DNA from: WHSW01 sp963846565
Lineage (GTDB): Bacteria > Actinomycetota > Thermoleophilia > Solirubrobacterales > 70-9
DNA: 64,000 nt
Direction: 5' to 3'
Assembly (NCBI GenBank): GCA_963846565.1
Contig: CAWJWL010000001.1
Location: forward strand, 372,001-436,000
A model generated the notes under the pieces. That model did no database searches. It worked only from the letters and a program-made list of their open reading frames with translations, and was not told the origin of the DNA. Position 1 is the stretch's first letter. Each line of letters begins with the position of its first letter. The position numbers and the translations under genes were made by a program. Positions 8,534-20,719 of this stretch are shown here, piece by piece.

Positions 8534-9943
8534 GTGGCGAGTGAACCCGCGCTTGGAGCGCAGGCGAGCCGGGTCCTCTCGGCACTCGAGGCCTGTCTCG
8601 GATCGACCGATGAGCGGCGCCGGCTCGTCAGCGTTACCACCCCGGTCGAGCTCGCCGACCCCGTCGCCACCGTCTTCGCCTCGCGCCGCGCCGGCGATCG
8701 CTGGTACGCATGGGAGGAGCCCGACCGCGGCTTCGCGCTGGCGACCCTCGGCAGCGCCCGGGAGTCGATCTCGCGCGGCCCCGGACGTTTTCGCGATCTG
8801 GTCGCCGAGTGCGCCGAGGCCGTCCGCGATCGGATCGCCGACGAGCCCTCCGACCTGCCCCCCGGCGCCGGCCCGCTGTGGACGGGCGGCTTCGCTTTCG
8901 ACGATGAGGGCGGGGCGGAGGCGCACTGGTCCTCCTTCCCGCCCGCGCTCCTCGTTCTCCCCGAGCTCTCCCTCTGCCGGGTGGACGAGCGCACCTGGCT
9001 CACGGTCAGCGCGGTCGTCGGCGGCGAGGAGGAACGCATCGCTGCGCTCGCCCGGATCGGCGGCCGCCTCGCCTCGCTCGCCGAGGAGACCCTGCCGATG
9101 CTCGACCCGCACCCGACGGCGGAGGCGAGGATCACCTCCGTCGCACCACCGCGCGCGTTCGAGGACGCGGTTGCGGCAGGGGTCGCCCGCATACGTGCCG
9201 GCGAGTTCGAGAAGATCGTGCTGGCGCGTGAGGTCACGGTCGAGGCCGCGGCTGCGCACGATCCGGCGGCCGTCTTCGGCGCCCTCCGAGAGCTCTTTCC
9301 GTCCTGCTTCTGCTTCTGTGTCGGCTCCCCGCACGGCGCGTTCCTCGGCGCGAGCCCCGAGCTTCTCGTCCGCCGCCGCGGCGCCGGGGCCGCGTCGGTT
9401 GCGCTCGCCGGCTCGACCCGCAGGAGCGCCGACCCCGCCGTCGACGACCACCTCGGCGAGCAGCTGCTGCACTCGAGCAAGGATCGCTCGGAGCACGACA
9501 TCGTCGTCCGCAGGATCGAGCGCACGCTGCGCCCGCACTCCGTCTGGGTCGAGGCGGCGCCCGAGGCGGAGCTGATCAAGGTGGCGAACATCCAGCACCT
9601 GGCGACCCCGGTGCGCGCCCAGCTTGCGGAGCCGCTCTCGGCGGTCGAGCTTGCCGCGCTTCTTCACCCGACCCCGGCCGTTGGCGGTGAGCCGCGCGAG
9701 CCGGCGCTTGCGGCGATCCCGAAGCTCGAGCGCATGGATCGCGGCTGGTACGCCGGCCCGGTCGGGTGGATGGACGCCGCTGAGGACGGGGAGTTCTGCG
9801 TGGCCCTGCGCTCGGCGCTGCTTCGCGACCGCACCGCCCACCTGTATGCCGGCGGCGGGATCGTCGCCGATTCCGAACCCGCCGCCGAGCTCGCAGAGAC
9901 CGAGGTGAAGCTCGAGGCGATGATGCCGCTGCTCGCCGGCTGA
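8534..9943 (+). CDS. menF: Isochorismate synthase
   Basis: 469 residues, GTG start. Chorismate-utilising enzyme that isomerises chorismate to isochorismate, the entry to menaquinone synthesis. The C-terminal catalytic domain shows 'FEKIVLAREVTVEA', 'FLGASPELLVRR', 'ALAGSTRRS', 'HDIVVRRIE', 'IQHLATPVRAQL', 'LHPTPAVGG', 'GWYAGPVGWMD' and 'YAGGGIVADSEP' in the order expected for MenF/EntC. The menaquinone context (menD, menC, menA, menB, menE within 11 kb) favours menF over a siderophore entC. It is transcribed alone and separated from the other men genes by an unrelated insertion of about 4.6 kb. Confidence 0.9.
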   Translation: MASEPALGAQASRVLSALEACLGSTDERRRLVSVTTPVELADPVATVFASRRAGDRWYAWEEPDRGFALATLGSARESISRGPGRFRDLVAECAEAVRDRIADEPSDLPPGAGPLWTGGFAFDDEGGAEAHWSSFPPALLVLPELSLCRVDERTWLTVSAVVGGEEERIAALARIGGRLASLAEETLPMLDPHPTAEARITSVAPPRAFEDAVAAGVARIRAGEFEKIVLAREVTVEAAAAHDPAAVFGALRELFPSCFCFCVGSPHGAFLGASPELLVRRRGAGAASVALAGSTRRSADPAVDDHLGEQLLHSSKDRSEHDIVVRRIERTLRPHSVWVEAAPEAELIKVANIQHLATPVRAQLAEPLSAVELAALLHPTPAVGGEPREPALAAIPKLERMDRGWYAGPVGWMDAAEDGEFCVALRSALLRDRTAHLYAGGGIVADSEPAAELAETEVKLEAMMPLLAG

Positions 9944-9984
9944 ACCCGATCGCGCGGGCACGCGTCCCGCGCCCACCGGGACGC

Positions 9985-9990
9985 TAACCT
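9985..9990 (+). promoter_or_regulatory. -10 box of the beta-helix gene
   Basis: TAACCT lies 7 nt before the ATG at 9998, in the leaderless layout. Confidence 0.5.
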
Positions 9991-9997
9991 CGCGGCG

Positions 9998-11236
9998 ATG
10001 ACGCGGGGAGGAGCGATCCGGTCGCTGGCAGCCATGGCGAGCCTCGCCGTTGCGCTCTCGGCGCCCGCCGTTGCCACGGCGGAGGATCGCTACGCGGCGC
10101 CCTCCGGCAGCGGCCCGGAGCCGTGCGTACGCGCGGCGCCGTGCAGCCTGACGTCGGCGTTGACCGGCACCGGGGCGGGCACCGGCGATCGCGTCCTCGT
10201 CCGGGCAGGTACGTACGTCCCCGCAGCGTCGATCTTCCTCAGCAGCGCGCTCACCGTCGAGCCCTCCCCGGCGCCCAGCCGACCGCTGTTCCAGCTTGCA
10301 CCCGGGGTCGTCTTCTCGGTCAGCAACGCCGCGGCGGTGGTCCGCGACATCGACATCGTCGGCGCCGCCGTCCCCGCCGGCTCGGAGCTGGTCGACCTCA
10401 ACGGCGGGACGCTCGAGCGCGTTGCGATTTCCGCGACGGGCAGCGATCATCGAGCCGCGCTCGTGCGAAACGGCGGCACGATCCGCGACAGCGTGGTCTC
10501 CGCAACCGGCCCGGGCGCGCGCGGCGTCGTCACCGGAGGTAGCGGCGGTCTGCTCCGCAACCTGACCGCATTCGCGAGCGAGGCGGCGATCCACGTCGAC
10601 GACGCGGCCGGCGCCAATCAGGCCTCGACGATCGTGAACACGATCGCGATGGGCGCCCCGGACATCGCGGTCTCCGAGGGCGGCGGCAGCGTCAACGCCG
10701 TCCTCGACCACTCGAACTACCAGCAGCTCAGCGTTACCGGCGGAGCGAGCGTGCAGGAGTCGGCGACGGTGAGCGCGCCGGCGTCGTTGGCCGCCCCGGC
10801 AGCCGGAAACTTCCACCAGCTCCCTGGGTCGCCGACGGTCAACGCCGGCACGAGCCAGGGCGAGCCCCTGCCGGGAGGTCGCGACCTCGACCGGGCCCAC
10901 CGCCTCCAGGGCCCGGCCCCCGACATCGGCGCCTACGAGTTCGACCAGATCGGCCCGGACACGGCGATCAGCGAGCGCCCGCGGCGGACCGTGAGGACGA
11001 AGAAGAAGAAGGCGACGGTCGCGATCGAGTTCGTCTCCAGCGAGCCCGGGTCAGCCTTCCTGTGCAGTCTCGACGGTGGCGCGATCGGACCCTGCACCTC
11101 GCCCTACGTCGCCCGGGTCGGCAAGGGAAAGCACGCGCTCTTCGTCTTCTCCTTCGATGCGCTCGGCAACCGGGATTCGTCGCCGGCGGTGGCGAAGTGG
11201 AAGGTGAAGCGAAAGAAGAAGAAAAAGAACGGATGA
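9998..11236 (+). CDS. Secreted right-handed beta-helix protein (choice-of-anchor Q type) with Lys-rich tail
   Basis: 412 residues with an N-terminal signal peptide ('LAAMASLAVALSAPAVATA'). Residues ~30-300 are a Val/Ile/Asn-rich parallel beta-helix pattern that ends in 'GSPTVNAGTSQGEP' and 'PAPDIGAYEFDQ', the usual C-terminal mark of choice-of-anchor Q proteins. A second domain (~320-405) has 'SSEPGSAFLCSLDGG' and 'FDALGNRDSSPA', an Ig-like module common in exported actinobacterial proteins. Lysine clusters ('RTKKKKATV' and the very C-terminus 'KVKRKKKKKNG') may hold it to anionic wall polymers. The stop overlaps the next gene's start (ATGA). No enzymatic residues can be assigned. Confidence 0.75.
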   Translation: MTRGGAIRSLAAMASLAVALSAPAVATAEDRYAAPSGSGPEPCVRAAPCSLTSALTGTGAGTGDRVLVRAGTYVPAASIFLSSALTVEPSPAPSRPLFQLAPGVVFSVSNAAAVVRDIDIVGAAVPAGSELVDLNGGTLERVAISATGSDHRAALVRNGGTIRDSVVSATGPGARGVVTGGSGGLLRNLTAFASEAAIHVDDAAGANQASTIVNTIAMGAPDIAVSEGGGSVNAVLDHSNYQQLSVTGGASVQESATVSAPASLAAPAAGNFHQLPGSPTVNAGTSQGEPLPGGRDLDRAHRLQGPAPDIGAYEFDQIGPDTAISERPRRTVRTKKKKATVAIEFVSSEPGSAFLCSLDGGAIGPCTSPYVARVGKGKHALFVFSFDALGNRDSSPAVAKWKVKRKKKKKNG

Positions 11237-11667
11237 CGGCCGGGTCCCAGCGTCTGCGCGACCTGGCGCTGCTGCGCCGGGTTCGCGACCGGATCGACCG
11301 GGAGTACGCGCAGCCGCTCGACGTCGAGACGCTCGCGCGCGACGCGCACATGTCGGCCGGCCACTTCAGCCGCCAGTTCCGCCTCGCATACGGCGAGTCG
11401 CCCTACAGCTACCTGATGACGCGGCGCATCGAGCGCGCGATGGCGCTGCTTCGCCGTGGAGATCTCAGCGTCACCGAGATCTGCTTCGAGGTCGGCTGCT
11501 CCTCGCTCGGCACGTTCAGCACCCGCTTCACCGAGCTGGTCGGCGTGCCGCCGAGCACCTATCGGGAGGAGGCGGCGGGGGCGATGGCGGGGATGGCGCC
11601 GTGCGTCGCCAAGCGGGTCAGCAAACCGATCAGGAATCGAGAAGCGCCCGTGGCGAGCCGCAGCTAG
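11233..11667 (+). CDS. AraC-family transcriptional regulator (short)
   Basis: 144 residues, mostly the double helix-turn-helix of the AraC family: 'LDVETLARDAHMSAGHFSRQ' followed by 'GESPYSYLMTRRIERAMALL', then 'DLSVTEICFEVGCSSLGTFS' and 'TRFTELVGVPPSTYRE'. There is no separate ligand-binding domain, so it may act as a stand-alone DNA-binding protein. The ATG overlaps the stop of the beta-helix gene (ATGA), but by context it belongs with the VOC and UvrA-like genes that follow 10 bp and 4 bp apart. It is probably the regulator of that set. Confidence 0.88.
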   Translation: MTAGSQRLRDLALLRRVRDRIDREYAQPLDVETLARDAHMSAGHFSRQFRLAYGESPYSYLMTRRIERAMALLRRGDLSVTEICFEVGCSSLGTFSTRFTELVGVPPSTYREEAAGAMAGMAPCVAKRVSKPIRNREAPVASRS

Positions 11668-11670
11668 CTT
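11665..11670 (+). promoter_or_regulatory. -10 box of the VOC-UvrA-like pair
   Basis: TAGCTT lies 7 nt before the VOC ATG and overlaps the stop codon of the AraC gene. It would allow the VOC and UvrA-like genes to be transcribed separately from the regulator. Confidence 0.45.
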
Positions 11671-11677
11671 GCGCGCC

Positions 11678-12094
11678 ATGAACGACATCTCCATTCACGC
11701 GAGCTTCCTCCCGCAGGACGACCCCGACGCCGCGCTGGCCTTCTATCGCGACGACCTCGGCTTCGAGGTCCGCCTCGACGTCGAGTACGGCGGCATGCAC
11801 TGGATCACGGTCGGACCCCCCGACCAGCCGGACACGGCGATCGTGCTCTACCCGCCGGAGGCCACTCCGGGCGTGACCGACGACGAGCGCCGCGCGATCA
11901 CCGAGATGATGGCCAAGGGAACCTTCGCCAGCATCAACCTGGCCACGCCCGATCTCGACGGCACCTTCGAGCGGCTCCAGGCCAGCGAGAACGCCGAGGT
12001 CGTCCAGGAGCCCACCGACCAGCCTTACGGCGTCCGCGACTGCGCCTTCCGCGATCCGGCGGGCAACCTGCTGCGGATCCAGGAAACGAGCTAG
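11678..12094 (+). CDS. VOC-family (glyoxalase/bleomycin-resistance fold) protein
   Basis: 138 residues with the two paired beta-alpha-beta-beta-beta modules of the vicinal-oxygen-chelate fold: 'DPDAALAFYRDDLGFEVRLD' at the start and 'YGVRDCAFRDPAGNLLRIQE' at the end, the latter carrying the usual metal-ligand Glu. The family includes glyoxalases, dioxygenases and drug-binding resistance proteins, and the substrate cannot be told from sequence. It sits between an AraC regulator and a UvrA-like ATPase, which suggests detoxification of, or resistance to, a small molecule. Confidence 0.85.
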   Translation: MNDISIHASFLPQDDPDAALAFYRDDLGFEVRLDVEYGGMHWITVGPPDQPDTAIVLYPPEATPGVTDDERRAITEMMAKGTFASINLATPDLDGTFERLQASENAEVVQEPTDQPYGVRDCAFRDPAGNLLRIQETS

Positions 12095-12098
12095 AGCC

Positions 12099-14477
<2,379 letters not shown>

Positions 14478-14491
14478 GCGAGTATTCCGCC

Positions 14492-14539
14492 CCAAACGTC
14501 CGTAACACCCCGCTCCAGGAGGGTGTTTGGGACGTTTGC
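14492..14539. terminator. Bidirectional hairpin between uvrA-like gene and menD
   Basis: Two 19-nt arms (14492-14510 and 14521-14539) around a 10-nt loop, complementary at 16 of 19 positions (left arm begins CCAAACGTCC). It lies between two convergent stop codons, so it can end both transcripts. There is no strong T-run. Confidence 0.7.
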
Positions 14540-14550
14540 GGCGTTGGGCT

Positions 14551-16353
14551 CTAGCCGAGGGCCCGGCCGATGGCCGCGGCGGCGGCTTCGCCCAAGCGCT
14601 TGTGCGCGGCCACGTTGCCGCGTCGGTCGACCGGGACCTCGATCAGCGCGGTCGAGTCCGTGACGGCCGCGAGATTCGACAGGTCCTCGACCCTTTCGTA
14701 CGCGAGCCCGTGGAGCGCCGCGACCTTTTCCAGCTCGAGCCCCAGCGGCGTCCCGAAGATCGCCTCGAACTCCGCGCGGCGGACCTGGCCGGCCTGTGGC
14801 AGGAACTCGAAGATGCCGCCGCCGTCGTTGTTGGGGACGACGATCCGAACCGGCAACTCGCAATTGCGGATCAGCGCGAGCGCGTTCATGTCGTGGAAGA
14901 GCCCGAGATCGCCGGTGATGACCCAGGCCGGCGAGCCGCTCGCGATCGCGGCGCCGATCCCGGAGGAGACCAGGCCGTCGATCCCGTTCGCGCCACGATT
15001 GGCGAGGAAGCGGACGTCCGTATCGGACGGGGGCAGGAACGACTCCTGGTCGCGGATCGGCATGCTCGAGGCCGTGTAGACGAGGTCGCCGTCGGCGTAG
15101 AGCGGGCCGAGCGCGGCGTGCAGACCGGGCTCGGTCGGCGCCTGTTCACGCTCGAGCGCCGCCGCGATCGCGGTGCGGGCTGCGGCGTCGGCCGCCTGCC
15201 AGTGTTCGAGCCAGCGCGGGGTCGCGACGGCCTGGCCGAGCCGCTGCTGGAGCCCCGAGGCGACGTTCTCGAGCCCGCCCTGGGCACGCACGATCAGGTC
15301 GGCGGCGCGCGTCGGCTCATTCCAGCCGAAGCGGGGAGCGAAGACGACCTGCCGCGGGTGCAGGAAGGTGAGCCACGAGCGCAGCGCCTTGCTCGTCGGC
15401 ATCTCGCCGAAGCGGAGGATGAGATCGGGGGCGAGCGGCACGGGCGGGATGTAGTCGTCGCCCGGGGAGGAACCGGAGGCGGCGCCGGTCGCCCAGGTCG
15501 CGATCGCGCCGTAGGTGTCGACGACGAGGTCGCGATCGTGCGGTCCGAGGCGGAGCTGCGAGGTCGGCTCCGCGAGGATCGGGAAGCCACAGACCCGCGC
15601 GAGCGCGGTGATCGCCTCGCGTGCCCGCGCGTCTCGCATCCGTCCGGCGACGATCACGCCGCCGGCGCAGTGCTCGACCAGCGCCGCGAGGCGGTCGATC
15701 TCCTCTTCGGAGGGCTTCCCGGGCGCCGCGACGACCTCGGTCAGCGGCTCGTTCCCGCGCCCGCGCAGCGCCAGGGCGGAGACCGCGGTGACATCGCGGG
15801 GCCGGGGCTCCGGGCCGAGCGGGTCGCGCCAGGAGAGGTTCAGGTGGACGGGCCCGGGACGCGGGTCGCCCGCGGCCAGGGCGTAGGCGCGGCAGGCGAC
15901 CGAGCGGTGGTGAAGCAGCCCGCTGTCATCGGCATCGTGGGTGCCGACCTCGCAAAACCAGCGCACCGCGGAGCCGTAGAGCTTCAGCTGGTCGATCGTC
16001 TGGCCGGCGCCGATCCCGCGGAGCTCCGGCGGGCGGTCGGCGGTGAGCACGATCATCGGCACTCCGGACTCGTTCGCCTCGCAAACGGCCGGGTGCAGGT
16101 TCGCCGCCGCGGTGCCGGAGGTGCAGAGGACCACGGCCGGGACGCCGCGCGCGAGCCCGGCCCCGAGCGCGTAGAAGCCGGCGCTGCGCTCGTCGACGAC
16201 GCTGATCATCCGGATCGAGGGCTCGCGCAGGAGCGCGAGCGCGAGTGGGGAGGAGCGGGACCCGGGGCAGACGGCCGCCTCGCGGACACCGCAGCGCGCG
16301 AGCTCCTCGACGAGCGCGGAGGCGAGCGCGGTGTTGCGGTTGGTCCGGTCCAA
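14551..16353 (-). CDS. menD: SEPHCHC synthase (2-succinyl-5-enolpyruvyl-6-hydroxy-3-cyclohexene-1-carboxylate synthase)
   Basis: 600 residues. ThDP-dependent enzyme that adds the succinic semialdehyde unit from 2-oxoglutarate to isochorismate. Marks: 'NTALASALVEELARCGV', 'VCPGSRSSPLALAL', 'DERSAGFYALGAGLARG', 'CTSGTAAANLHPAVCEA', 'LTADRPPELRGIGAGQTIDQ', 'ANRGANGIDGLVSSGIGAA' and the ThDP region 'GDLGLFHDMNAL' to 'VVPNNDGGGIF'. The chosen start is TTG at 16353, 11 bp after the menC stop; longer in-frame sequence overlaps menC. Fourth gene of the menB-menA-menC-menD operon. Confidence 0.94.
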   Translation of the reverse strand: MDRTNRNTALASALVEELARCGVREAAVCPGSRSSPLALALLREPSIRMISVVDERSAGFYALGAGLARGVPAVVLCTSGTAAANLHPAVCEANESGVPMIVLTADRPPELRGIGAGQTIDQLKLYGSAVRWFCEVGTHDADDSGLLHHRSVACRAYALAAGDPRPGPVHLNLSWRDPLGPEPRPRDVTAVSALALRGRGNEPLTEVVAAPGKPSEEEIDRLAALVEHCAGGVIVAGRMRDARAREAITALARVCGFPILAEPTSQLRLGPHDRDLVVDTYGAIATWATGAASGSSPGDDYIPPVPLAPDLILRFGEMPTSKALRSWLTFLHPRQVVFAPRFGWNEPTRAADLIVRAQGGLENVASGLQQRLGQAVATPRWLEHWQAADAAARTAIAAALEREQAPTEPGLHAALGPLYADGDLVYTASSMPIRDQESFLPPSDTDVRFLANRGANGIDGLVSSGIGAAIASGSPAWVITGDLGLFHDMNALALIRNCELPVRIVVPNNDGGGIFEFLPQAGQVRRAEFEAIFGTPLGLELEKVAALHGLAYERVEDLSNLAAVTDSTALIEVPVDRRGNVAAHKRLGEAAAAAIGRALG

Positions 16354-16364
16354 GGCGCCTAACG

Positions 16365-17471
16365 CTACGTGCGCAGCCGCGCGATCGCGTCCTCGTCCAG
16401 CTCGATGCCGAGTCCCGGCCCAGCGGGCACCGAAACCGTGCCGCTGCCGAGCTCGCACTCGCGCGCGGCCGTTGTGTCGGCAAAGAGGGCCTGCGTGGCG
16501 AGTCCGTGCGCGAGGCCGGCCGCCGGGCCCTGGAAGGGGAGGACCTGGGCGGCATGGGCCGCCGCGGCGATTCCGGCGGGACCGTCGAGCGCGCTCGAGA
16601 GATAGATCGGCAGGTGGCCGGCGATCCCGTTCGCCTCGCCGATCCCGCCGACCTTCGCGAGCTTCACCGTCGCGAGGTCGCAGGCGGTGGCGTCCGCCGC
16701 GCGGCGGGCGTCCTTCACGCCCGCGACCAGCTCGTCCGCGGCGATGAGAGTCGGCCCGGCGGCGGTCAGCTGCGCCATCTGCCGCGCCCCGACGACGGGC
16801 TGTTCGATCAGCTCGATCCCGAGCGGCTCGATCATCTTCAGCACCCCCAGCGCCTCCTCGACGCTCCAGGCGCCGTTGGCGTCGACGCGGATCTTCGCCC
16901 GGGGGCCGAGTGCCTCCCGAACCGCACGCACCTGGGCGACGTCGTCACCGCTGCCGAGCTTCAGCTTGAAGGTCGTGAAGCCCCGCGCGGCCCAGCGTTC
17001 GGCGTCGGCCGCGACCTCGGCCGGCTCGCCGGCGACGAGGGTCGCGTTGCACACGACCGGCTCCGCCTTCTCGGCCCCGAGCAGCGACCACAGGGGCTGT
17101 TCCGAGGCCTTGCCGGCGAGGTCGAAGACGGCCATCTCCACCGCCGCCTTCGCGGGGGCGGGGAGCCGGCGGCCCGCGGCGGTGTGGATGAAGACGTCGA
17201 CCGCGGCGAGCAGCGGCTCGGCGCCGCTGAAGTCCGAGAGATCGGAGCGCTTAAGCCGCCGCGACGCCTTCAACAGGGCGCGGTAGACGACGCGCATATC
17301 GGCGCCGCCCCGAAGCGAGAGCGGCACCGCCTCGCCGACTCCCTCGAGCCCCTCGTCGGTCTTCACCCGGACGAGGAACATGTCGCGGCGCTCGAGTGAG
17401 CCGCGCGAGCTGACGTAGGGGCGCGCGAAGGGCAGCGCGAGCGGGATCAGGTCGACGTCGGTGACCTTCAC
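16365..17471 (-). CDS. menC: o-Succinylbenzoate synthase (enolase superfamily)
   Basis: 368 residues from a GTG at 17471, one base after the menA stop. An ATG 45 bp further upstream overlaps menA and adds a Ser-rich stretch that looks non-native. Dehydrates SHCHC to o-succinylbenzoate. Enolase-superfamily residues are visible: the KxK acid/base pair in 'TTFKLKLGSGDD', metal ligands in 'IRVDANGAWS', 'GIELIEQPV' and 'LIAADELVAG', and the second Lys in 'ATVKLAKVGGIG'. Related dipeptide epimerases share these motifs, but the men operon settles the call. Confidence 0.92.
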   Translation of the reverse strand: MKVTDVDLIPLALPFARPYVSSRGSLERRDMFLVRVKTDEGLEGVGEAVPLSLRGGADMRVVYRALLKASRRLKRSDLSDFSGAEPLLAAVDVFIHTAAGRRLPAPAKAAVEMAVFDLAGKASEQPLWSLLGAEKAEPVVCNATLVAGEPAEVAADAERWAARGFTTFKLKLGSGDDVAQVRAVREALGPRAKIRVDANGAWSVEEALGVLKMIEPLGIELIEQPVVGARQMAQLTAAGPTLIAADELVAGVKDARRAADATACDLATVKLAKVGGIGEANGIAGHLPIYLSSALDGPAGIAAAAHAAQVLPFQGPAAGLAHGLATQALFADTTAARECELGSGTVSVPAGPGLGIELDEDAIARLRT

Positions 17472-17472
17472 G

Positions 17473-18384
17473 TCAGACGAGCAGCCCGACGGTGACGAGG
17501 ACGCTGAAGACGGCAAGGAGCATTCCGGTCTGCGCGAGGGCGGCGTTCAGCGACGGCCCGTCCGAGCGCCCGAACACGGCTCGCGTCGGTGCGACCGCGA
17601 GCGGGGCGGCGGCGAGGCCGAGCAGCGCCCAGCCGGGGCCGTCGGCGGCGAGCAGGCCAAGGGGAAGGACGATGAAGGCGGTGGCCACCATCTCGGCGTA
17701 GAGGCGGCGGGTGCGCTCGCGGCCGAGCCGGACAGCGAGCGTGCGTTTGCCCGCCCGCCGGTCGGTGTCGATGTCGCGGACGTTGTTGACGACGAGGATC
17801 GCCGTCGAGAGCAACCCGACCGAGATCGAGAGCCAGAACGGGAGCCAGTCGAGCTCTTCCAGCTGGACGTAGTAGGAGCCGTTCACCGCGACGAGCCCGA
17901 AGAAGACGAAAACGAAGAGCTCGCCCATGCCCGCGTAGCCGTAGGGCCGCGGCCCGCCGGTGTAGAGGACGCCGGCCGCGATCGACGCGGCGCCGACGAT
18001 GAGGATCACGGGGCCCGCGACGGTGGCCAGATAGGCCCCCGCGAGCACGGCGACGCCGAACGCGAGCCAGGTCGCGTGCAGAACGCGCCGGGGAGCGATG
18101 AGCCCCGCCGAGGTCACCCGGACGGGCCCGAGGCGCTCCTCCGTGTCGGCGCCGCGCTTCGCGTCCGAGTAGTCGTTGGCGAGGTTGGTCCCGATCTGGA
18201 TGAAGATCGAGCCGACCAGGGCGGCGGCGAACGCGCCCCAATGGAAGTCGGGGGTGTCGGCCCCGACGATCTGGATCGTCACGGTGCGCTCGAGGACGTA
18301 ATGCGCGGCGGCGCTGCCGACGAGGACCGGCGCGATCGCCGCGGGCAGCGTCCGTGGCCTGGCCGCCATCATCCACAGCCTCAT
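17473..18384 (-). CDS. menA: 1,4-Dihydroxy-2-naphthoate polyprenyltransferase
   Basis: 303 residues, an integral membrane UbiA-family prenyltransferase with about eight hydrophobic helices. It attaches the polyprenyl chain to DHNA to give demethylmenaquinone. The two Asp-rich prenyl-diphosphate sites are clear: 'NLANDYSDAKRGADTEER' and 'NNVRDIDTDRRAGKRTLAV'. 'LGPVRVTSAGLI' is also typical of MenA. Normal length, and positioned between menB (67 bp upstream) and menC (1 bp downstream) in the leftward operon. Confidence 0.95.
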   Translation of the reverse strand: MRLWMMAARPRTLPAAIAPVLVGSAAAHYVLERTVTIQIVGADTPDFHWGAFAAALVGSIFIQIGTNLANDYSDAKRGADTEERLGPVRVTSAGLIAPRRVLHATWLAFGVAVLAGAYLATVAGPVILIVGAASIAAGVLYTGGPRPYGYAGMGELFVFVFFGLVAVNGSYYVQLEELDWLPFWLSISVGLLSTAILVVNNVRDIDTDRRAGKRTLAVRLGRERTRRLYAEMVATAFIVLPLGLLAADGPGWALLGLAAAPLAVAPTRAVFGRSDGPSLNAALAQTGMLLAVFSVLVTVGLLV

Positions 18385-18451
18385 GTCGCACCTGACCCGG
18401 TCGCCCCCGGATGCGAAGCGGAGGAGGCGAACGGAACGTTCGGTCTTGTGG

Positions 18452-19330
<879 letters not shown>

Positions 19331-19384
19331 CGGATTTCGGGCGTTTCGGGGGCGCGGATTCGCGACCCGCGGCGGGCCGCAACA

Positions 19385-20719
19385 ATGCCATACATGCTCT
19401 TGGACAACTGGCTCGCCCAGCGCGCGGAGACCAGGCCGGGACATTGCGCGCTGATCGCCGACGGGTTCGAGCTCAGCTACGCCGAGCTCGAGCACGAGTC
19501 CACCAGTGCGGCCCGCCGGCTCGCGGCCCGCGGTGTGCGGCGTGACGCGACCGTGGCGATCGAGCTCGATGCGGGGCTCGAGTACGTCGTCAACCTGCAC
19601 GCGCTGATGAAGCTCGGCGCGGTCGCCTATCCGATCAACACCCGGCTCAGCGAACGCGAGCGTGAGGCGGAGCTCGAGCGCGCCGCCCCGGTGCTGACCA
19701 TCAATCGCTCCTTGGACCTCAGCCTCACGGAGGCCGACCTGCCGCTGCTCGGCGAGCACGACCTCGACGCGGTCCACTGCCGGATCCTCACCAGCGGCAC
19801 GTCGAGGACGCCGCGCGCCGTCGGCCTCACGTACGGCAACCACCTGTGGAGCGCCGTCGGCTCCGCCTTCAACCTCGGGCTCGAGCCGACCGACCGCTGG
19901 CTCTGCTGCCTGCCGCTGTTTCACGTGGGCGGGCTCTCGATCCTGATGCGGAGCGTCATCTACGGGACGACCGCTGTGGTCCACGACGGCTTCGACGTCG
20001 ACCGGATCGCGACCTCGCTCGAGGGCGACGGGGTGACCGTGATCTCGGTCGTCGCCACCCAGCTCACGCGACTGCTCGAGGCGGGTGTCGACCTGCTGCC
20101 ATTGCGCGCGATCCTCGTCGGCGGCGGCCCGGTGCCGGCGGAGGTGCTCGAGGAGGCGCTCGGGCGGGGCGCGACGGTCGTTCAGACCTACGGCCTCACC
20201 GAGGCCGCCTCCCAGGTGACGACGTTGTCGCCCGGCGAGGCACACGAGCGCGCCGGTTCGGCCGGGCGGCCGCTCCTCACCACCCACCTGCGGATCAGCG
20301 ACGGCCAGATCTTCGTCCAGGGCCCGACCGTCGCCCCGGGATTCGCCGACGAAGCCGGCTGGCTTCACACCGGCGACCTCGGCCGCATCGACGAGGAGGG
20401 CTTCCTCTACGTCGAGGACCGGATCGGCGATCTGATCGTCACCGGTGGCGAGAACGTGCTCCCGACCGAGGTCGAGAACGTGCTCTTGCGCCATCCGGAT
20501 GTCGCCGAGGCGGCGGCGGTCGGGCGCAGCGACCCGGAGTGGCAGGAGGCCGTGACCGCGGTCGTCGTCCTGCGGGCCGGCGCGGACGTGAGCGCCGAGG
20601 AGCTCCGCCGCCACTGCGCCGGGGAGCTCGCCGGGTTCAAGGTGCCGAAGCGGATCGAGTTTGCGACCGAGCTTCCGCGGACACCAGCAGGGAAGCTGAT
20701 GCGAAGGGCGCTCCGATGA
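19385..20719 (+). CDS. menE: o-Succinylbenzoate-CoA ligase
   Basis: 444 residues, acyl-adenylate-forming (ANL) enzyme that activates o-succinylbenzoate with CoA, the substrate for MenB. Marks: 'ILTSGTSRTPRAVGLTYGNH' (P-loop-like A3), 'LPLFHVGGLSILMRS', 'VQTYGLTEAASQVTTLSPGE' (A5), 'WLHTGDLGRIDEEGFLYVED' (A7-A8), 'VTGGENVLPTEVENVLL' and the C-terminal catalytic Lys in 'TPAGKLMRRAL' (A10). The start could be ATG 19385 or the ATG three codons later. It is divergent from menB and overlaps the next gene by ATGA. Relatively short for the ANL family, as MenE usually is. Confidence 0.92.
   Translation: MPYMLLDNWLAQRAETRPGHCALIADGFELSYAELEHESTSAARRLAARGVRRDATVAIELDAGLEYVVNLHALMKLGAVAYPINTRLSEREREAELERAAPVLTINRSLDLSLTEADLPLLGEHDLDAVHCRILTSGTSRTPRAVGLTYGNHLWSAVGSAFNLGLEPTDRWLCCLPLFHVGGLSILMRSVIYGTTAVVHDGFDVDRIATSLEGDGVTVISVVATQLTRLLEAGVDLLPLRAILVGGGPVPAEVLEEALGRGATVVQTYGLTEAASQVTTLSPGEAHERAGSAGRPLLTTHLRISDGQIFVQGPTVAPGFADEAGWLHTGDLGRIDEEGFLYVEDRIGDLIVTGGENVLPTEVENVLLRHPDVAEAAAVGRSDPEWQEAVTAVVVLRAGADVSAEELRRHCAGELAGFKVPKRIEFATELPRTPAGKLMRRALR

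Noticed and set aside
14527..16362. Plus-strand 611-codon open frame opposite menD
   Set aside because: Shadow of menD, which is fully supported by ThDP motifs and operon position.
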